A stretch of 64,000 nucleotides of DNA, taken from Prochlorococcus sp. AG-347-J22 (GTDB lineage: Bacteria; Cyanobacteriota; Cyanobacteriia; PCC-6307; Cyanobiaceae). Positions 61,678-64,000 of this stretch are shown here, piece by piece. The stretch spans positions 19,855 to 83,854 of the forward strand of contig QCBY01000005.1 of the NCBI GenBank assembly GCA_003279005.1, given 5' to 3'. The translations under genes were made by a program, and so were the position numbers. Position 1 is the stretch's first letter. Every line of letters begins with the position of its first letter. Below the pieces are notes generated by a model. The model was given only the letters and a program-made list of their open reading frames with translations, did no database searches and was not told the origin of the DNA.

Positions 61678-63314
61678 GGTTTTTTTGATAAATCTTCTTG
61701 AAATATTGGTTTTCCATACCCATAAGGTTCTTCAACTAAAGGTGGATCCCCTTCCCAATTTTCAACAGGTGGAGGAGATGAAGTTAACCATTCAGGTGTT
61801 AAAGCATTCCAAGGATTGCTCCCAGAATCCTTTCCTTCTTTAATACTTAAGAATATATTAACTAAAAATGGGATAGTACTTATAGCCATTAAGAGGGCTC
61901 CAACACTACTAATTTGATTAACAAATTGAAATTGAGGATCATATTCTGCAACTCTTCTAGGCATTCCATTAAGACCTAGCCAGTGTTGAGGGGCGAAGCA
62001 TAAGTTGAAGCCAATAAAAGTTATGGCAAAATGTAGTATCCCAAGTTTTTCACTCATTAACTTACCTGTCACTTTTGGGAACCAATGATATATAGACGAG
62101 AAGATAATAAAAACAGTACCTCCATAAACTATGTAATGGAAGTGAGCAACAACGAAATATGTATCATGTACATGAATATCAAAAGGTACCTGAGCTAGAG
62201 CAACTCCTGTAATGCCTCCAAATACAAAATTTACAATAAATCCGCATGAGAATAAAATTGCACTATTGATAGATATTTTCCCTCCCCACAGAGTCGCAAC
62301 CCAATTAAAAAATTTAATACCAGTTGGAACTGCTATAAATGCTGTAGCTATAGTAAAGAATAATCTCATCCAAGGAGGGGTCCCACTCGTAAACATATGA
62401 TGAGCCCAAACAACTAGACCAAGAACAACTATTCCCATTATTGAAAAAACCATCGTGGTATATCCAAAAAGTGGCTTTCTTGAATGCACTGGAAGAATTT
62501 CACTAACCAAGCCGAAAGCAGGAAGAACCATTATGTAGACAGCTGGATGAGAATAAAACCAAAATAAATGTTGATAAACTACTACGTTACCCCCTAAAAC
62601 AGGGTTAAAGAAACCAGTATGAGCAACAATATCAAAGCTAAGTAATATTAATGTTCCTGCAAGAACTGGAGTTGATAAAACTACTAATAAACTTGTGCCT
62701 AGCATTGCCCAGCAATACATAGGTAATTGCATTAGCTTTAGTCCTGGCCTTCTTAATTTGATGATTGTAGCAATAAAATTTATCCCTCCAAAGATAGAAC
62801 TTCCTCCGAGCAATAAAACACTCATTATCCAAATGATTTGTCCTGATTGTGGAGTGGTTATGCTCAATGGTGGATATGCAGTCCATCCTGCCTGAGCTGC
62901 TCCTTCAACAAAATAACTGGCTACTAACATAAGACCTGAAGGAGGTATGAGCCAAAAAGCTACAGCATTCAATCTTGGGAATGCCATATCTCTAGCACCG
63001 ACATAAAAAGGAATTAAGTAATTCCCAAATGCACCATTAACTACAGGCACTATCCACAAGAAAATCATTATTGTGCCATGTAATGTTAAAACTTGGTTAT
63101 ATACATCTCTAGGCATAAAGTCTGATATTGGGCTTGCTAATTCGATTCTTATAGCACTTGCCAAAGTTCCCCCAATTAAATAAAAAAGAAAACCACACAC
63201 TAGATATTGGATGCCAATTACTTTGTGATCGAGGCTAAAACTAAAATATCTAAGCCAACCTTTTGGTTGAAGGCTTTTGTCATTGGAATCTTTTGAATCA
63301 ATTGATATTGTCAT
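61674..63314 (-). CDS. ctaD: Cytochrome c oxidase subunit I
   Basis: The catalytic subunit carrying haem a, haem a3 and CuB. The ligand histidines are seen in LTLHGTIMIFLW, HPAVYIMVLPAFG (with the Tyr crosslink context), WAHHMFTSG and VHDTYFVVAHFHYIVYG. Length 546 aa, full. Overlaps both ctaC and ctaE by 4 bases, so the three are one operon, ctaC-ctaD-ctaE. It supports respiration in the dark and drains excess electrons in light. Confidence 0.97.
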   Translation of the reverse strand: MTISIDSKDSNDKSLQPKGWLRYFSFSLDHKVIGIQYLVCGFLFYLIGGTLASAIRIELASPISDFMPRDVYNQVLTLHGTIMIFLWIVPVVNGAFGNYLIPFYVGARDMAFPRLNAVAFWLIPPSGLMLVASYFVEGAAQAGWTAYPPLSITTPQSGQIIWIMSVLLLGGSSIFGGINFIATIIKLRRPGLKLMQLPMYCWAMLGTSLLVVLSTPVLAGTLILLSFDIVAHTGFFNPVLGGNVVVYQHLFWFYSHPAVYIMVLPAFGLVSEILPVHSRKPLFGYTTMVFSIMGIVVLGLVVWAHHMFTSGTPPWMRLFFTIATAFIAVPTGIKFFNWVATLWGGKISINSAILFSCGFIVNFVFGGITGVALAQVPFDIHVHDTYFVVAHFHYIVYGGTVFIIFSSIYHWFPKVTGKLMSEKLGILHFAITFIGFNLCFAPQHWLGLNGMPRRVAEYDPQFQFVNQISSVGALLMAISTIPFLVNIFLSIKEGKDSGSNPWNALTPEWLTSSPPPVENWEGDPPLVEEPYGYGKPIFQEDLSKKP

Positions 63315-64000
63315 AAGGCAACCTCAGTTTTTGTGTTTTTGTTAAACCAATCATTGTAATCAGATTCTTCCTCAACTATTATTGATGCTCTCATTCCTCC
63401 GTGATAAGGACCACATAATTCTGCGCAAATTATTGGATATTTCCCAACTTTAGTAGGAGTAAAATTTAATATCGTAGGTTGACCAGGAATAATATCTTGT
63501 TTAATTCTAAATTCTGGCACCCAGAAAGCATGAATCACATCTTTTGATTCCATCTTCATAGAAACTTTATGATCAACCGGAACATGAAGTTCCCCAGAAA
63601 TAAATTCGCCTTTCGGATAATTAAATAAAAATGCAAATTGCATAGCGGATACTTCAACCGATAAATTATTGATTGCAGCCTCATTATTAGACGCCTGGCT
63701 GATTCCAGCCCAAATCTTTGGAGTATTTGTTGTTATCATTTCATGGTTATGATTTAATTCTTTCATTCCTCCCATTCGATCGTAAATGTTATAGCTATAT
63801 AAACCTATTATTAAAACAATAATGGAAGGAATAATTGTCCATACAATTTCAAGGCTTAAATTGCCTTCTAAAGCTATGCCATCTCCGTATTGATCTTTCT
63901 TTTTCCTAAATTTTAATAAACTATATACAACTGCTACAGTCATTCCTATAAAAATTATTAATCCAATAATAAAAAGAATTTTGAAAAGCTCATCATAAAT
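63311..64000 (-). CDS. ctaC: Cytochrome c oxidase subunit II, 5' end outside the window
   Basis: The electron-entry subunit of the oxidase. The CuA centre is at ICAELCGPYHGGM, with the second His in EFRIKQDIIPG context, and two N-terminal membrane helices anchor it. An internal ATG at 63943 is not the real start: the frame stays open to the window edge and upstream codons continue a transmembrane helix (ELFKILFIIGLIIFIG...). The gene is therefore partial here. It heads the ctaCDE operon. Confidence 0.93.
   Translation of the reverse strand: MYDELFKILFIIGLIIFIGMTVAVVYSLLKFRKKKDQYGDGIALEGNLSLEIVWTIIPSIIVLIIGLYSYNIYDRMGGMKELNHNHEMITTNTPKIWAGISQASNNEAAINNLSVEVSAMQFAFLFNYPKGEFISGELHVPVDHKVSMKMESKDVIHAFWVPEFRIKQDIIPGQPTILNFTPTKVGKYPIICAELCGPYHGGMRASIIVEEESDYNDWFNKNTKTEVAL

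Noticed and set aside
63311..63943. ctaC taken as a complete gene with an internal ATG start
   Set aside because: The frame remains open to base 64000 and upstream codons form the rest of a transmembrane helix, so the gene is cut by the window edge.

Overview
The window is a piece of a picocyanobacterial chromosome, most likely a high-light-adapted Prochlorococcus. The evidence is a very AT-rich sequence with short spacers, chlorophyll synthase (chlG), NDH-1 subunit 2 (ndhB), the cyanobacterial NtcA coactivator pipX, a DUF2862/SipA-like gene, a cyanobacterial AbrB, ctaCDE, mqo, and small genes typical of marine cyanobacteria. No rRNA, insertion sequence, CRISPR array or prophage is visible. 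The ecotype cannot be fixed from this window alone.

Bases 1-8250 are the accessory part. They hold an orphan McrA-type head domain (35-328), a SIMPL-domain gene of clearly higher G+C (605-1387), two tiny coupled genes, and a tightly overlapping four-gene operon (1748-8008): C5 cytosine methyltransferase, MORC/MutL-type GHKL ATPase, Z1-family helicase-like ATPase and a PD-(D/E)XK (DUF4420-type) nuclease. This matches the MORC/Z1 restriction-modification-like systems predicted in silico and is related to the Mza defence system, but has a built-in methyltransferase and no AIPR gene. It sits beside tRNA-Thr(GGT) and tRNA-Tyr(GTA), whose 3' ends point at it.

Bases 8337-33100 are core chromosome: aroQ-miaE-cobI-DUF1823-der-ecfT-pipX-pipY, then sepF-proC; opposite them a glycosyltransferase, recO, a DeoC-like gene that seems to lack its Schiff-base lysine, and hpf; then lipB, an acyl-activating enzyme, ylqD-like, pyruvate dehydrogenase E2, queA, the sulfur amino acid genes cysK and two trans-sulfuration enzymes, rpsD, yidD, a glutaredoxin-like gene, murE, an SDR and a class V aminotransferase.

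Bases 33100-49500 hold an ArsM-like methyltransferase; a DUF4278 peptide gene with a promoter and a structured leader resembling the glnA/Downstream-peptide glutamine riboswitch family; nfu, mqo, lepA, an ABC permease and trmH; a DUF393-TIGR03643-DUF2256-photolyase cassette in which the photolyase has lost most of its Fe-S cysteines; rsmB, a class A PBP, chlG-sipA, hisF, menG/ubiE and a DciA-like protein with a zinc ribbon.

Bases 49500-64000 hold birA, a MacB/DevA-type ABC ATPase, ndhB, topA, a lipoprotein with 93-bp tandem repeats, a DUF2232 membrane protein, cobT, a solute-binding-like lipoprotein, a ferredoxin-fused aldo/keto reductase, ribE, cyAbrB and the cytochrome c oxidase operon ctaC-ctaD-ctaE, with ctaC running off the right edge. 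Metabolically the window covers cobalamin synthesis (cobI, cobT), cofactors (lipB, birA, ribE, pdhC), sulfur amino acids, chlorophyll and quinone synthesis, nitrogen signalling (PipX), cell-wall synthesis and respiration.
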